Shown here in pieces: positions 44,231-51,551 of a stretch of DNA of 64,000 bases. The position numbers and the translations under genes were made by a program. Origin of the DNA: Gordonibacter sp. 28C (GTDB lineage Bacteria; Actinomycetota; Coriobacteriia; Coriobacteriales; Eggerthellaceae). Below the pieces are notes generated by a model. The model was given only the letters and a program-made list of their open reading frames with translations, made no database searches and had not been told where the DNA came from. The DNA is taken from positions 186,001 through 250,000 of the forward strand of contig NZ_PPTR01000005.1 of NCBI RefSeq assembly GCF_003339845.1. Direction: 5' to 3'. How positions within the stretch are numbered: position 1 is the stretch's first letter; every line of letters begins with the position of its first letter.

Positions 44231-44417
44231 GATAGGGACCGAAGGCAGTCGCCTGCGGTCCCTATCGCTGTTCGAGGACGGAGCAACCAGCATGCAGCCA
44301 GCGCGTTTCGTGATTTAGCGGCGCTCGTTCGCCATCGAGGCGAGAGCGTCCACTGACTGTTTCCGCATGCCGTATTCCGCGTCGGCATGTCTTTCGATGC
44401 GTTGAAAGGTTGGCTCT
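44231..44417 (+). promoter_or_regulatory. Structured leader of hflX with a short upstream ORF
   Basis: A -10-like TATGAT (44228-44233) precedes an 11-bp inverted repeat GATAGGGACCG/CGGTCCCTATC (44231-44266). An eight-codon ORF (MQPARFVI) at 44292-44318 has a GGAG site eight bases before its ATG. Two hairpins follow: CGCTC..CGCC with GGCG.GAGCG (44322-44348) and CATGCCG/CGGCATG (44366-44389). This layout suggests control by translation of the leader. Confidence 0.45.
44292..44318 (+). CDS. Possible leader peptide of hflX
   Basis: The eight-residue frame MQPARFVI starts at ATG 44292 with GGAG at 44280-44283 and ends at TAG. It has no homology value at this length. It is listed because a good ribosome site and two downstream hairpins make it a candidate sensing peptide for drug-stalled ribosomes. 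Confidence 0.3.
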   Translation: MQPARFVI

Positions 44418-45734
44418 ATGTCCGAATTCGAATCCGTTATCACGCGGGGGATGACCCCCGTTTCCGAAGAACGCCGCGAGCGCGCCGTCCTCGTGGGCGT
44501 CGACCGCCCCGGCGTCTCCTGGCCGCTCGCATCGTCGCTCGCAGAGCTCGAGCGGCTCGTCGACACGGCCGGGGCCGACGTCGTGGCGACCACGACCCAA
44601 AAGCTCGACGCCCCGAACCCGCGCACTTTCGTCGGTTCGGGCAAGGCGGAGGAGGTGGCGGAGCTGGCGCGCGCCCATGCCGCCGACCTCGTCGTGTTCG
44701 ACGACGAGCTGACGCCCTCTCAGCAGTCGAACCTCGAGAAGGCGGTGGGCCGCGACGTGAAGGTCATCGACCGCACGGCGCTCATTTTGGACATCTTCGC
44801 GCTGCACGCCACCAGCAAGGAGGGCCGCCTGCAGGTGCGCCTCGCCCAGAACGAGTACCTGCTGCCGCGTTTGCGCGGCATGTGGGCGCACTTGGCCTCG
44901 AACCGCATGGGCGGCGGCGTGGGGTCGCGCTTCGGCGAAGGCGAGAGCCAGCTGGAGGTCGACCGCCGCATGGTGCGCAAGCGCATCACGTCCATCAAGC
45001 GAGAGCTCAAGCACCTGGCCGATGTGCGGGCCGTTCAGCGCGAGAGCCGCTACGAGAGCGGCATGTTCAAGGTGGCGTTGGCCGGTTACACGAACGCCGG
45101 GAAGTCCAGCCTGCTCAACCGCCTGACGAACGCCGACGTGCTCGCCTACGACAAGCTTTTCGCCACCTTGGACTCGACCACGCGCAAGTTCGAACTGCCC
45201 GAGGGCCGCGAGATAACCATCACCGACACGGTCGGTTTCATCCAGAAGCTCCCCACCACCTTGGTCGAGGCGTTCAAATCGACACTCGACGAGATAACGG
45301 GCGCCGACCTCGTATTGCATGTCGTCGACGCGTCTTCCGACGAGTACGAGGCGCAGATACGCGCCGTCGAAGACGTGCTCGGCCAGATTGGCGCGCAGGA
45401 TCTGCGGCGCGTGCTCGTGTTCAACAAGTGCGACCTGCTGGACGAGGAGCACCTTGCCGCGCTTCAAGCGCGCCAATCGCAAGCCCAGTTCGTGTCGGCG
45501 GCGACGGGGGAGGGCGTCGGCGAGCTGGTGGACCATATCGCGCGCTTGGCTTCGGCGCACGACGAGCGCCTGGACGTGCTCGTGCCGTATAGCCGCGGCG
45601 ACCTCGTGTCCGTGGCGCACGAGCGATGCCATATCCTGTCCGAGACGCACGAGGAAGGCGGCACGCGCATCGTCATGCTCGCCGCGCCGTCTTACGCCGG
45701 ACTGTTCCGCCCGTTCGCCATCGACCAGCCTTAG
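44418..45734 (+). CDS. hflX: GTPase HflX
   Basis: A 438-residue ribosome-associated GTPase that splits stalled ribosomes. Residues about 20-190 are the HflX N-terminal domain (GADVVATTTQKLDAPNPRTF, VGSGKAEEV, FDDELTPSQQSNLEK), followed by a coiled linker. The G domain has GYTNAGKSSL, DTVGFIQKLPTTLVEAFKST and NKCDLL. The start follows GAAAGG. Some HflX proteins give resistance to macrolides and lincosamides and are drug-induced through leader attenuation. The stop codon lies inside a copy of the TTAGAG palindrome. Confidence 0.95.
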   Translation: MSEFESVITRGMTPVSEERRERAVLVGVDRPGVSWPLASSLAELERLVDTAGADVVATTTQKLDAPNPRTFVGSGKAEEVAELARAHAADLVVFDDELTPSQQSNLEKAVGRDVKVIDRTALILDIFALHATSKEGRLQVRLAQNEYLLPRLRGMWAHLASNRMGGGVGSRFGEGESQLEVDRRMVRKRITSIKRELKHLADVRAVQRESRYESGMFKVALAGYTNAGKSSLLNRLTNADVLAYDKLFATLDSTTRKFELPEGREITITDTVGFIQKLPTTLVEAFKSTLDEITGADLVLHVVDASSDEYEAQIRAVEDVLGQIGAQDLRRVLVFNKCDLLDEEHLAALQARQSQAQFVSAATGEGVGELVDHIARLASAHDERLDVLVPYSRGDLVSVAHERCHILSETHEEGGTRIVMLAAPSYAGLFRPFAIDQP

Positions 45735-45745
45735 AGTAACTCTAA
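45731..45745. repeat. TTAGAG palindrome at the hflX stop codon
   Basis: TTAGAGTAACTCTAA is a perfect 15-bp inverted repeat with a central A; its TAG is the hflX stop. It is one of six copies between 45.7 and 53.1 kb. Confidence 0.7.
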
Positions 45746-45800
45746 CATCGTTTCGCAGGGGCGGGCTGCTGCCCGGCGCGAGACCGGGGTACCAAAAACG

Positions 45801-45837
45801 ATCATGCGGCGAGCGCTCCGTGCGCTCGCCGCATGAT
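45801..45837 (-). terminator. Terminator of lexA
   Basis: ATCATGCGGCGAGCGC and GCGCTCGCCGCATGAT form a perfect 16-bp stem with a five-base loop. On the minus strand it is followed by CGTTTTT, so it primarily ends lexA; it may also stop hflX transcription. Confidence 0.82.
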
Positions 45838-45963
45838 TAATCAATTCAATGCACTGGTCCGCCGAGCGGCCAGCAGCAGCCTGCCCCCACAGTAACCGAC
45901 ACGCTCAACGCTTTGCATGCGCAAGGAGGGAGAAGCCGAGCCGCGCTGCCGCATCCGGCAACC

Positions 45964-46602
45964 CTACAGACGACGGAACACCGCGACAACCTTGCCCGCG
46001 ATGGAGCAGTCGGTGGTGATGATGGGATCCATCGTGGAGTTCTCCGGCTGAAGGCGGATATGGTCCGATTCCTTGTAGAAGCGCTTGACCGTCGCGCCAT
46101 CGTCGATGATGGCTACGACGATGTCGCCGTTGTTCGCGACAGGCTGCTCCTTCACCACGACGTAATCGCCGTCGTTGATACCGGCTTCGATCATGGACTC
46201 ACCGCGCACCGACAGCAAAAACGACGGCGCGTCGCCCACGATGTCGGTGGGAAGCGAGATGGTGTCCGTGATGTTCTCCTCGGCGAGGATGGGGGAGCCG
46301 GCGGCCACGTTGCCCACGAGCGGGACGTTCACCACCTTGCTGAAACTGGGCTGGATGACGTTGGAGGGGGTCTCCGCATCCCCGAGCGGATACGTGAGGG
46401 CGATGGAGCGCGACTTGAGAGGGTCGCGCTTGATGAGCCCCTTGTCCTCGAGGGCCTTGAGGTGCACATGGACCGTCGAGGGGGAGGAGAGGCCCAGGCT
46501 CTGGCAGACCTCGCGCACCGTGGGCCCGTAGCCCTTCTCGCGGATGCACTCCTCGATGCAATCGAGCACTGCTTTCTGGCGCTTCGTCACTTTGTCGGAC
46601 AT
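45964..46602 (-). CDS. lexA: SOS repressor LexA
   Basis: A 212-residue repressor of the DNA-damage response. The start at 46602 follows GGGAAAGGACGAGG; the frame is open 96 bases further. The N-terminal winged helix (residues 5-65) contains VTKRQKAVLDCIEECIREKG and SSPSTVHVHLKALEDKGLIK. The self-cleavage site is Ala101-Gly102 (VGNVAAGSP), with Ser136 (GESMIEAG) and Lys173 (ATVKRF) as catalytic dyad. Three LexA boxes lie in the divergent control region. Confidence 0.97.
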   Translation of the reverse strand: MSDKVTKRQKAVLDCIEECIREKGYGPTVREVCQSLGLSSPSTVHVHLKALEDKGLIKRDPLKSRSIALTYPLGDAETPSNVIQPSFSKVVNVPLVGNVAAGSPILAEENITDTISLPTDIVGDAPSFLLSVRGESMIEAGINDGDYVVVKEQPVANNGDIVVAIIDDGATVKRFYKESDHIRLQPENSTMDPIITTDCSIAGKVVAVFRRL

Positions 46603-46622
46603 GCCTCGTCCTTTCCCTTGGC

Positions 46623-46691
46623 GAACAAATGTTTTAATTTTGTATTGACATGAACCTTTGTTCGCTCTATTATATATGCGAACAAAGGTTC
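46623..46691. promoter_or_regulatory. Divergent SOS control region with three LexA boxes
   Basis: Boxes are GAACAAATGTTT (46623-46634), GAACCTTTGTTC (46652-46663) and GAACAAAGGTTC (46680-46691). For the plus strand, TTGACA (46645-46650) and TATTAT (46668-46673) with a 17-base spacer make a near-consensus promoter with box 2 in its spacer and box 3 at its start. For lexA, TATAAT is read on the minus strand at 46674-46669, with box 3 in its spacer. Confidence 0.88.
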
Positions 46692-46716
46692 TACGCAAGG
46701 GCTAGGAGGCAGAAAG

Positions 46717-47031
46717 ATGAAGAATTTCGAGGTGCAGTGCCCTACCGACGGCACATCGGCTCTGCAGCCGGAATTCGATCGTGCGTCCGCAAGCGTCGGG
46801 ACCATCATCGAATTTCCCCGACGCACGCTCGCGATACCGGGACATATCGCGCCTCTTAATACTCCTGTTCATGGGAGATGCGCACCGCGGCAAAGCGCCG
46901 AGACGGCGCGTGGCTTTCGATTAGGCCGCATAGACGGCTGCGCGTACGGTCGTGTAAGGCCGTGGCAGGCGGCCGTTGTCGGCTGCGTGTTCTCCGCCCT
47001 GACGCTCGCAAGCATGTTCGTCGGCCTTTAA
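46717..47031 (+). CDS. SOS-controlled small protein with C-terminal membrane helix
   Basis: A 104-residue protein with a TAGGAGG ribosome site before ATG 46717. About 80 residues have no recognisable domain and are rich in Arg, Ala and Pro. The last 20 residues (AAVVGCVFSALTLASMFVGL) form one hydrophobic helix that ends the protein, so it looks tail-anchored with the body in the cytosol. It is transcribed divergently from lexA under two LexA boxes. That position is held by the division inhibitor YneA in Bacillus and by LysM-containing SOS genes in other actinobacteria, but no LysM domain is present here. A damage-induced division or envelope regulator is the natural guess. Confidence 0.7.
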   Translation: MKNFEVQCPTDGTSALQPEFDRASASVGTIIEFPRRTLAIPGHIAPLNTPVHGRCAPRQSAETARGFRLGRIDGCAYGRVRPWQAAVVGCVFSALTLASMFVGL

Positions 47032-47076
47032 CGGCCGTTTCGAATGCCCACAGATGCTGCGTTTCTGTGGCTGCAG

Positions 47077-47107
47077 GGCGCTCCCGCCACCCCGGGAGCG
47101 CCGTTTT
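47077..47107 (+). terminator. Terminator after the SOS small-protein gene
   Basis: GGCGCTCCCG (47077-47086) and CGGGAGCGCC (47093-47102) form a perfect 10-bp stem, followed by GTTTTG. A smaller hairpin (CACAGA/TCTGTG) precedes it. Confidence 0.82.
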
Positions 47108-47118
47108 GTTCAAATGCC

Positions 47119-47419
47119 TTCGATACGAGAGAAATATGTGGTAGACTGCGGTGGACGTCAGGCAAGGGCCGCAGGGCCGTTTGACGCTATCGGCGACATC
47201 CGCGCTGCGGCATGGCATCCGCATGAAGGCGCGTGCAAAGGAGATAAGGGACATGAAGTTTTAACGAAAGCCTTCGGGCACCCGCATATCACGTCAGATA
47301 CGCATCGGGTGCGCTTTCGTTATCGTTCCTCGCGCTCACTTTCGCCATAAAGCTCTCGCGTCCATCCGCCGAACGATCTCGGTTACTCCTATCGCATCCG
47401 GTGCCTCTTGAAAAGAGGC
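47119..47419 (+). promoter_or_regulatory. Leader of the ABC-F gene: promoter, three-codon upstream ORF, long stem and Shine-Dalgarno-masking hairpin
   Basis: TTCGAT (47119-47124) and TAGACT (47142-47147) with a 17-base spacer form the promoter. AAGGAG (47238-47243) precedes a three-codon ORF, ATG AAG TTT TAA, at 47253-47264. A bulged stem follows: TAACGAAAGC (47262-47271) with GCTTTCGTTA (47313-47322), and GCACCCG (47278-47284) with CGGGTGC (47306-47312). A last hairpin, GCCTCTT/AAGAGGC (47403-47419), contains the AAGAGG ribosome site of the gene. The gap 47032-47423 holds no other gene. Confidence 0.6.
47253..47264 (+). CDS. Three-residue leader peptide ORF (MKF)
   Basis: ATG AAG TTT TAA has an AAGGAG site nine bases upstream, stronger than that of the main gene. 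The stop codon begins the first strand of the long stem, so a ribosome paused on it would block the stem. Short upstream ORFs of this kind control drug-inducible ABC-F genes in Firmicutes. Confidence 0.5.
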   Translation: MKF

Positions 47420-47423
47420 CCAC

Positions 47424-48935
47424 ATGTTTGTTACCGCCCATCATCTCACCTATACGTACGAAGGCGCCGATACCGCAGCTATCGACGACGTCTCCATCGC
47501 GTTCGCTCCCGGCTGGACCGGTATTGTCGGTCCTAACGGCGCGGGCAAGAGCACGTTGCTCGAGCTGGTTTGCGGGAACCTCGATATCCAAGCGGGAAGC
47601 GTGACGCCTCAGATCAAAGGATCGATCTGCGCCCAATCGACCGACATGCCGCCCTCGGGGTTGGAAGAGTTTGCCTGCGACTACGGCCCGGAAGCCGTAA
47701 AGCTTAGGCACCTGCTCGGCATCGACGACTCATGGCTTTGGCGCTACGACACGCTTTCGCACGGCGAACGCAAACGCATCCAGATAGCGTGCGCCCTTGC
47801 CGCCGATCCGCCGCTGCTCGCGCTCGACGAGCCCACAAACCACCTGGACGCCGACACCCGCGATCAAGTCGCGCGAACGCTCGCCCAGTACGGCGGCGTA
47901 GGCCTGCTCGTCTCCCACGACCGCCTGCTCCTCGACGAGCTGGTCGATTCATGCGTGTTCGTGGAAAACGGCCGCGCCGCAATGGTTTCCGGCACGTATT
48001 CGCAGGCGAGGGAGCAAATGGACTTGCGCCGCAGAACCGCTTGCGCCGAGCGGGCAAACGCGCGCCGCGAGCTCGTTCGCCTCAAGACCGAAAGAGCGCG
48101 AAGGGACGGAGTCGCAGCTCGCTCATCGTCCCGACGTTCCGCGCGCCGCCTCGACCCCCGCGACCACGACGGCCGAGCGAGAATCAACCTGGCCGTCGTC
48201 TCCGGGCAGGACGGCAAAGTCGGCAAGCTTTCTTCCCAGATGGGAAAGAAGGTCGAACGAGCGGAGAAGCGCATAGCCGATGCGCATGTCGCAAAGGTGT
48301 ACGAAGGGTCGCTTCACCTGAATGCAGAACCGGCTGGACGCAAGGTGCTGGCTTCGATGGATGCCGGTTGCATGGAATTGAGCGAAGACCGCGTTTTGCA
48401 TCACCCGAAGTTGCATATCGGCAACACGGATCGCATAGGTTTTGCAGGTAGAAACGGAGCCGGGAAATCCACCCTGCTTGTCGCAATGCTCGAACGGGTT
48501 ACGCTCGAGGAAGGCGTGGTGAACATCCCGCAAGAAATAGCGCGAGAACAGGGACGTAGGCTGCTCGCGTCCGTAAAGGCCATGAACTCGACGGATCAAG
48601 GGCGCCTGCTTTCCATCGTCGCCCGTTTGGATTCGCCTCCGGAACGCATCTTGGGCGGCGACGAGCTCAGCCCCGGGGAAATGCGCAAACTTATGCTGGC
48701 TCAGGGTCTCATGGGACGTCCTCGCCTTATCGTCATGGACGAGCCCACGAACCATCTGGACATCAGCTCCATCGAGGCGTTGCAAGCCGTGTTAACCGAC
48801 TGTCCCTGCGCGCTCGTGCTCGTCTCGCACGACGAGCGGTTCCTCGAGGAGCTCACGACGACGAGATGGGTGTTCGACGTGGAACGGACTGCCCAGAATG
48901 GGTTGGGGGACACCCGTGTGAGGGTCGAGGGTTAA
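47424..48935 (+). CDS. ABC-F family ATPase, probable ribosome-protection protein
   Basis: A 503-residue cytosolic protein with two ATP-binding domains and no membrane part. Domain 1 (residues 1-195): Walker A GPNGAGKSTL, signature LSHGERKRIQIA, Walker B LLALDEPTNHLD. The linker (about 200-290) is Arg/Lys-rich and would reach into the ribosomal exit site. Domain 2: GRNGAGKSTL, LSPGEMRKLMLAQ and LIVMDEPTNHLD. Its length, the short first domain and LSPGEMRKL are like Lsa/Vga-type antibiotic-resistance members more than housekeeping EttA types. The leader suggests induction by ribosome stalling. The drug range cannot be read from sequence. Confidence 0.85.
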   Translation: MFVTAHHLTYTYEGADTAAIDDVSIAFAPGWTGIVGPNGAGKSTLLELVCGNLDIQAGSVTPQIKGSICAQSTDMPPSGLEEFACDYGPEAVKLRHLLGIDDSWLWRYDTLSHGERKRIQIACALAADPPLLALDEPTNHLDADTRDQVARTLAQYGGVGLLVSHDRLLLDELVDSCVFVENGRAAMVSGTYSQAREQMDLRRRTACAERANARRELVRLKTERARRDGVAARSSSRRSARRLDPRDHDGRARINLAVVSGQDGKVGKLSSQMGKKVERAEKRIADAHVAKVYEGSLHLNAEPAGRKVLASMDAGCMELSEDRVLHHPKLHIGNTDRIGFAGRNGAGKSTLLVAMLERVTLEEGVVNIPQEIAREQGRRLLASVKAMNSTDQGRLLSIVARLDSPPERILGGDELSPGEMRKLMLAQGLMGRPRLIVMDEPTNHLDISSIEALQAVLTDCPCALVLVSHDERFLEELTTTRWVFDVERTAQNGLGDTRVRVEG

Positions 48936-49043
48936 CGAGTGGGGAAGGGGGTCGAAAGGCCCGCTTCCCGGACAAGAGAGGGCGGGTCTTATCCCTAGCG
49001 CCAAGACGGGTTTTTTTGCACGGATCGTCAATGCAGATTGAAC

Positions 49044-49058
49044 CACAATATCTGGTAT
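49044..49058. promoter_or_regulatory. Possible NrdR box upstream of nrdR
   Basis: CACAATATCTGGTAT matches the known NrdR box pattern (CACWATATATWGTGT) at 12 of 15 positions and lies 36 bases before the nrdR start. NrdR boxes usually occur in pairs; a second was not found. Confidence 0.3.
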
Positions 49059-49094
49059 GTTAGTCTGAACCAAAATCGAGCAAAAGGAGCTTCC

Positions 49095-49541
49095 ATGCGC
49101 TGTCCCTCCTGCGGAAATCCCGAATCGAAGGTTGTCGACTCGCGTCCTTCCGAAGACGGCACGGCCATCCGCCGTCGCCGCGAGTGCCTCGATTGCGGGA
49201 GGCGCTTCACAACCTATGAGCGCCTTGGCGACAATCCGCTCATCGTCGTCAAGTCGGACGGCTCCTCCGAGGCGTACGATCGCCAGAAGCTCATGCGCGG
49301 GCTGCTCATCGCCTGCGCGAAACGGCCAATCTCGCCCGAGCAGATAGGGTCGCTCATCGACAGCATCGAAACCGAGCTGCGTAACGCCTCGTGCAACGAG
49401 ATCAGGTCCAAAGAACTGGGCGACATGGCCCTCGTTCGCTTGGCCAAGCTCGACGACGTCGCGTACGTTCGATTCGCGAGCGTGTACAAGGATTTTCAGA
49501 ACGTGGGCGAATTCGCTGCTGCGCTCGAGGGGCTACGCTGA
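49095..49541 (+). CDS. nrdR: Transcriptional repressor NrdR
   Basis: A 148-residue repressor of ribonucleotide reductase genes. The start at ATG 49095 follows AAAAGGAG. The zinc finger is MRCPSCGNPESKVVDSRPS with CLDCGRRFTTYER (residues 3-34), followed by the ATP-cone (VVKSDGSSEAYDRQKLMRGL). Length is normal. dut starts on the last base of its stop, so deoxynucleotide control and dUTP removal are coupled. Confidence 0.97.
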   Translation: MRCPSCGNPESKVVDSRPSEDGTAIRRRRECLDCGRRFTTYERLGDNPLIVVKSDGSSEAYDRQKLMRGLLIACAKRPISPEQIGSLIDSIETELRNASCNEIRSKELGDMALVRLAKLDDVAYVRFASVYKDFQNVGEFAAALEGLR

Positions 49542-49987
49542 TGGAGAAGCTGTCCGTACCCATCAAACCGCTCGATCTCGACCTTCCCGTACCTTCGTGC
49601 GCCTATGCGGGCGACGCCGCCGTGGATCTGCGCTCGACCGAGAGCGTGACGCTGCAGCCGTTCGAACGCAGGCTCGTTCCCTGCGGTATCGCCGTGGCCA
49701 TTCCCACAGGCTACGCGGGCTTCGTGCTACCGCGTAGCGGGTTGGCCGCGAAGCACGGCATCTCCTTGGTGAACTCGCCGGGGCTCATCGACAGCAACTA
49801 CCGCGGCGAGATCAAAGCCGTGCTCGTCAACCTCGACCCGCATGAGGCTTTCGCCATCGAACGCGGCGACCGCGTGGCGCAGTTGGCCATCATGCGCGTG
49901 GCCGATGCATCCTTCGAACCATGCGACGACCTGCCTTCCACCGACCGGGGCGAGGGAGGATTCGGCAGCAGCGGCGTGGGAAACTAA
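49541..49987 (+). CDS. dut: Deoxyuridine 5'-triphosphate nucleotidohydrolase (dUTPase)
   Basis: A 148-residue homotrimeric dUTPase. The ATG shares a base with the nrdR TGA. Conserved motifs in order: AGDAAVDLRS, PRSGLAAKHGISLVNSPGLI (uridine pocket), DSNYRGEIKAVLVN, RGDRVAQLAIM and the C-terminal phosphate arm RGEGGFGSSG. All are intact. A 27-bp palindrome followed by five T lies 110 bases downstream and may act as terminator. Confidence 0.96.
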   Translation: MEKLSVPIKPLDLDLPVPSCAYAGDAAVDLRSTESVTLQPFERRLVPCGIAVAIPTGYAGFVLPRSGLAAKHGISLVNSPGLIDSNYRGEIKAVLVNLDPHEAFAIERGDRVAQLAIMRVADASFEPCDDLPSTDRGEGGFGSSGVGN

Positions 49988-50069
49988 CATCGTCCTTCGA
50001 TAGGCACCACGCATCTCAGTCGATTGCAAAGTCGTCCTACCACGAAGTATTCCGAAATCACTCTTGCGG

Positions 50070-50170
50070 TTAGAGTTACTCTAAGTTACTATTTCCTATA
50101 GTTAGAGTTACTCTAACTATAGTTTTTACCAATGGGTTAGAGTTACTCTAACCCATTAGGGTAACTCGAA
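50070..50170. repeat. Tandem array of TTAGAG palindromes upstream of the merR-type gene
   Basis: TTAGAGTTACTCTAA occurs at 50070-50084, 50102-50116 and 50137-50151, with a degenerate copy at 50156-50170. The second and third are extended to perfect 27-bp palindromes (50096-50122 and 50131-50157) by flanks that differ from each other (CTATAG and AATGGG) but are self-complementary. The half-site TTAGAGT resembles operators of AdhR/NmlR-type MerR regulators, so autoregulation of the next gene is likely. The second copy plus TTTTT may also terminate dut. Confidence 0.75.
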
Positions 50171-50211
50171 ACCTACGTGCAAACCGACGCTTGAAAGCCG
50201 AAGGAGAACCA

Positions 50212-50655
50212 ATGAGCGCTGTCGAGCAAACCAAGCCGAGCGATTTCGAGGAATCGTTCGGTTGCAATCGAGATCCCGCATACGGTATTGCCGACGTCGT
50301 CGCCATGACGGGCATATCGGCCTTCACCATTCGCTATTACGACAAATGCGGATTCTTTCCGAACCTTCATCGAGACAAGCGCGGCGTTCGTTCGTTTTCC
50401 GAAGCTGACGTGGCGCAGCTGCATCTCGTGGAGGCCCTTCGGAAAAGCGGGCTTTCGATCGAAGGGATCCAGTACTTCGTCCGCCTATGCAAACGCGGGG
50501 CAACCACTCGAGCCGAGCGACTGTCGATATTGCGCGCCCAAGAAACCGTGCTCGAATACCAACGCGAGGAGTTGGACGAGAGCTTGAAACGGCTCCATGC
50601 CGCTACGGTGGATTTGGAGGCAGAGTGCCGTTCGAAGAGGCCCGAAGTGCTATAG
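50212..50655 (+). CDS. MerR-family (AdhR-like) transcriptional regulator
   Basis: A 147-residue regulator. The start at ATG 50212 follows AAGGAGAACC. The DNA-binding region is YGIADVVAMTGISAFTIRYY, then DKCGFFPNLHRDKRGVRSF and LVEALRKSGLSIEGIQYFV (residues 24-88). A dimerisation coiled coil follows (RAERLSILRAQETVLEYQRE). The layout and IRYYDK ... GVRSFSEADV match AdhR, which senses aldehydes through a cysteine. Cysteines here are at YDKCGF and RLCKRG. The tandem palindromes just upstream are probably its operators. Confidence 0.87.
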   Translation: MSAVEQTKPSDFEESFGCNRDPAYGIADVVAMTGISAFTIRYYDKCGFFPNLHRDKRGVRSFSEADVAQLHLVEALRKSGLSIEGIQYFVRLCKRGATTRAERLSILRAQETVLEYQREELDESLKRLHAATVDLEAECRSKRPEVL

Positions 50656-50802
50656 TGCGTGAGCGAAGCGAGAAAGGGCTCATTTTCCGCGACCTAGGAG
50701 TCATCCGAGGCAAAGATAGGGCCTTAGAACGGCTCTCAGAGCCTCATTTATATAACAGCAGGTCAGATGCGTAGTTTTTCAACAGATTGGATATGATTCG
50801 CC

Positions 50803-51252
50803 ATGGACGAGCAAAATAGGCCTCCGCAGCCCTCGAAATTGCCCGAGCCCCCGAACCAGACGCCGAAGCCTCAGCCAAACATGCAAGACGTCCGCAGCCT
50901 GAAAGTCGCTCAGAACCTTGCGTTGGTGGCCAGCTTGGCCGGACCGGTTTCGATATTCATAGGCGGCGTGTTCCTAAGCACCGTTGGATTGGTTTGCGCC
51001 ATCGTCGGCCTCAACAAACTCAACGGACTGGCGAAAAAGAACGACGACTTCGCTTTGGCAGCGAAACGGTTGAAGCGCGTCTGCATAACGGCCATCGTCA
51101 TATGCGGCATAGCGCTGGTGCTGAACGCGATTTCCGCATACCTGATGTACCCGATGGTTCTCGAAGCCATCGAATCCGGCGATTACGGAAGCCTCGGCTC
51201 CAACCCGGGAGCAACCCCCGATGCATCCAAGGGAAGCTCAACTTGGGGATAA
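50803..51252 (+). CDS. Small membrane protein with proline-rich N-terminus (DUF4190-like)
   Basis: A 149-residue protein. The first 30 residues are Pro/Gln/Lys-rich and probably cytosolic. Two membrane helices follow, LALVASLAGPVSIFIGGVFL (with the next turn VGLVCAIVGL) and CITAIVICGIALVLNAISAY. The stretch before the first helix and the KLNGLAKKNDDF loop resemble DUF4190-type proteins. No ribosome site is visible; a -10-like TATGAT at 50792-50797 ends five bases before the ATG, so a leaderless message is possible. The function is unknown. A strong terminator lies 90 bases after its stop. Confidence 0.7.
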   Translation: MDEQNRPPQPSKLPEPPNQTPKPQPNMQDVRSLKVAQNLALVASLAGPVSIFIGGVFLSTVGLVCAIVGLNKLNGLAKKNDDFALAAKRLKRVCITAIVICGIALVLNAISAYLMYPMVLEAIESGDYGSLGSNPGATPDASKGSSTWG

Positions 51253-51344
51253 CGCACTACCCCGCAATTATTAGTAATTTATTGATAACATGTCTTATGT
51301 AAAGTTAATATTATATTTACATATGCGTGCACATACAGTCTTTT

Positions 51345-51377
51345 GGAAAGGACGGTGCTGAAAGCACCGTCCTTTCC
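51345..51377 (+). terminator. Strong hairpin terminator after the small membrane-protein gene
   Basis: GGAAAGGACGGTGCT (51345-51359) and AGCACCGTCCTTTCC (51363-51377) form a perfect 15-bp stem with a three-base loop. The rest of the AT-rich gap 51253-51551 shows no gene. Confidence 0.85.
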
Positions 51378-51551
51378 TCGTTGCGATCCGCTACTTAATG
51401 AAATGAGCATTTCCGGCACGATATACCGTGATCCTGTTGTGTCGACAGCTGCATAAACCATGCAATGCCTGCTATTAATTCATACTCCTGCCTTTTTCCA
51501 TAAATATATTATGATTTGATAAGTTAGATTTTATATCACTCGGCAGGATAA

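Noticed and set aside
45846-46100. Small minus-strand frame after lexA
   Set aside because: Most of it is an alternate frame of lexA, it has no ribosome site and a Ser/Arg/Cys-rich product.
48936-49020. Terminator after the ABC-F gene at the AAGACGGGTTTTTTT stretch
   Set aside because: There is a T-run, but the upstream CGGGTCTT does not pair with AAGACGGG, so no convincing stem was found.
50649-50760. Riboswitch or small RNA after the merR-type gene
   Set aside because: Only a 5-bp stem (GGCTC/GAGCC) is visible and no known class fits.
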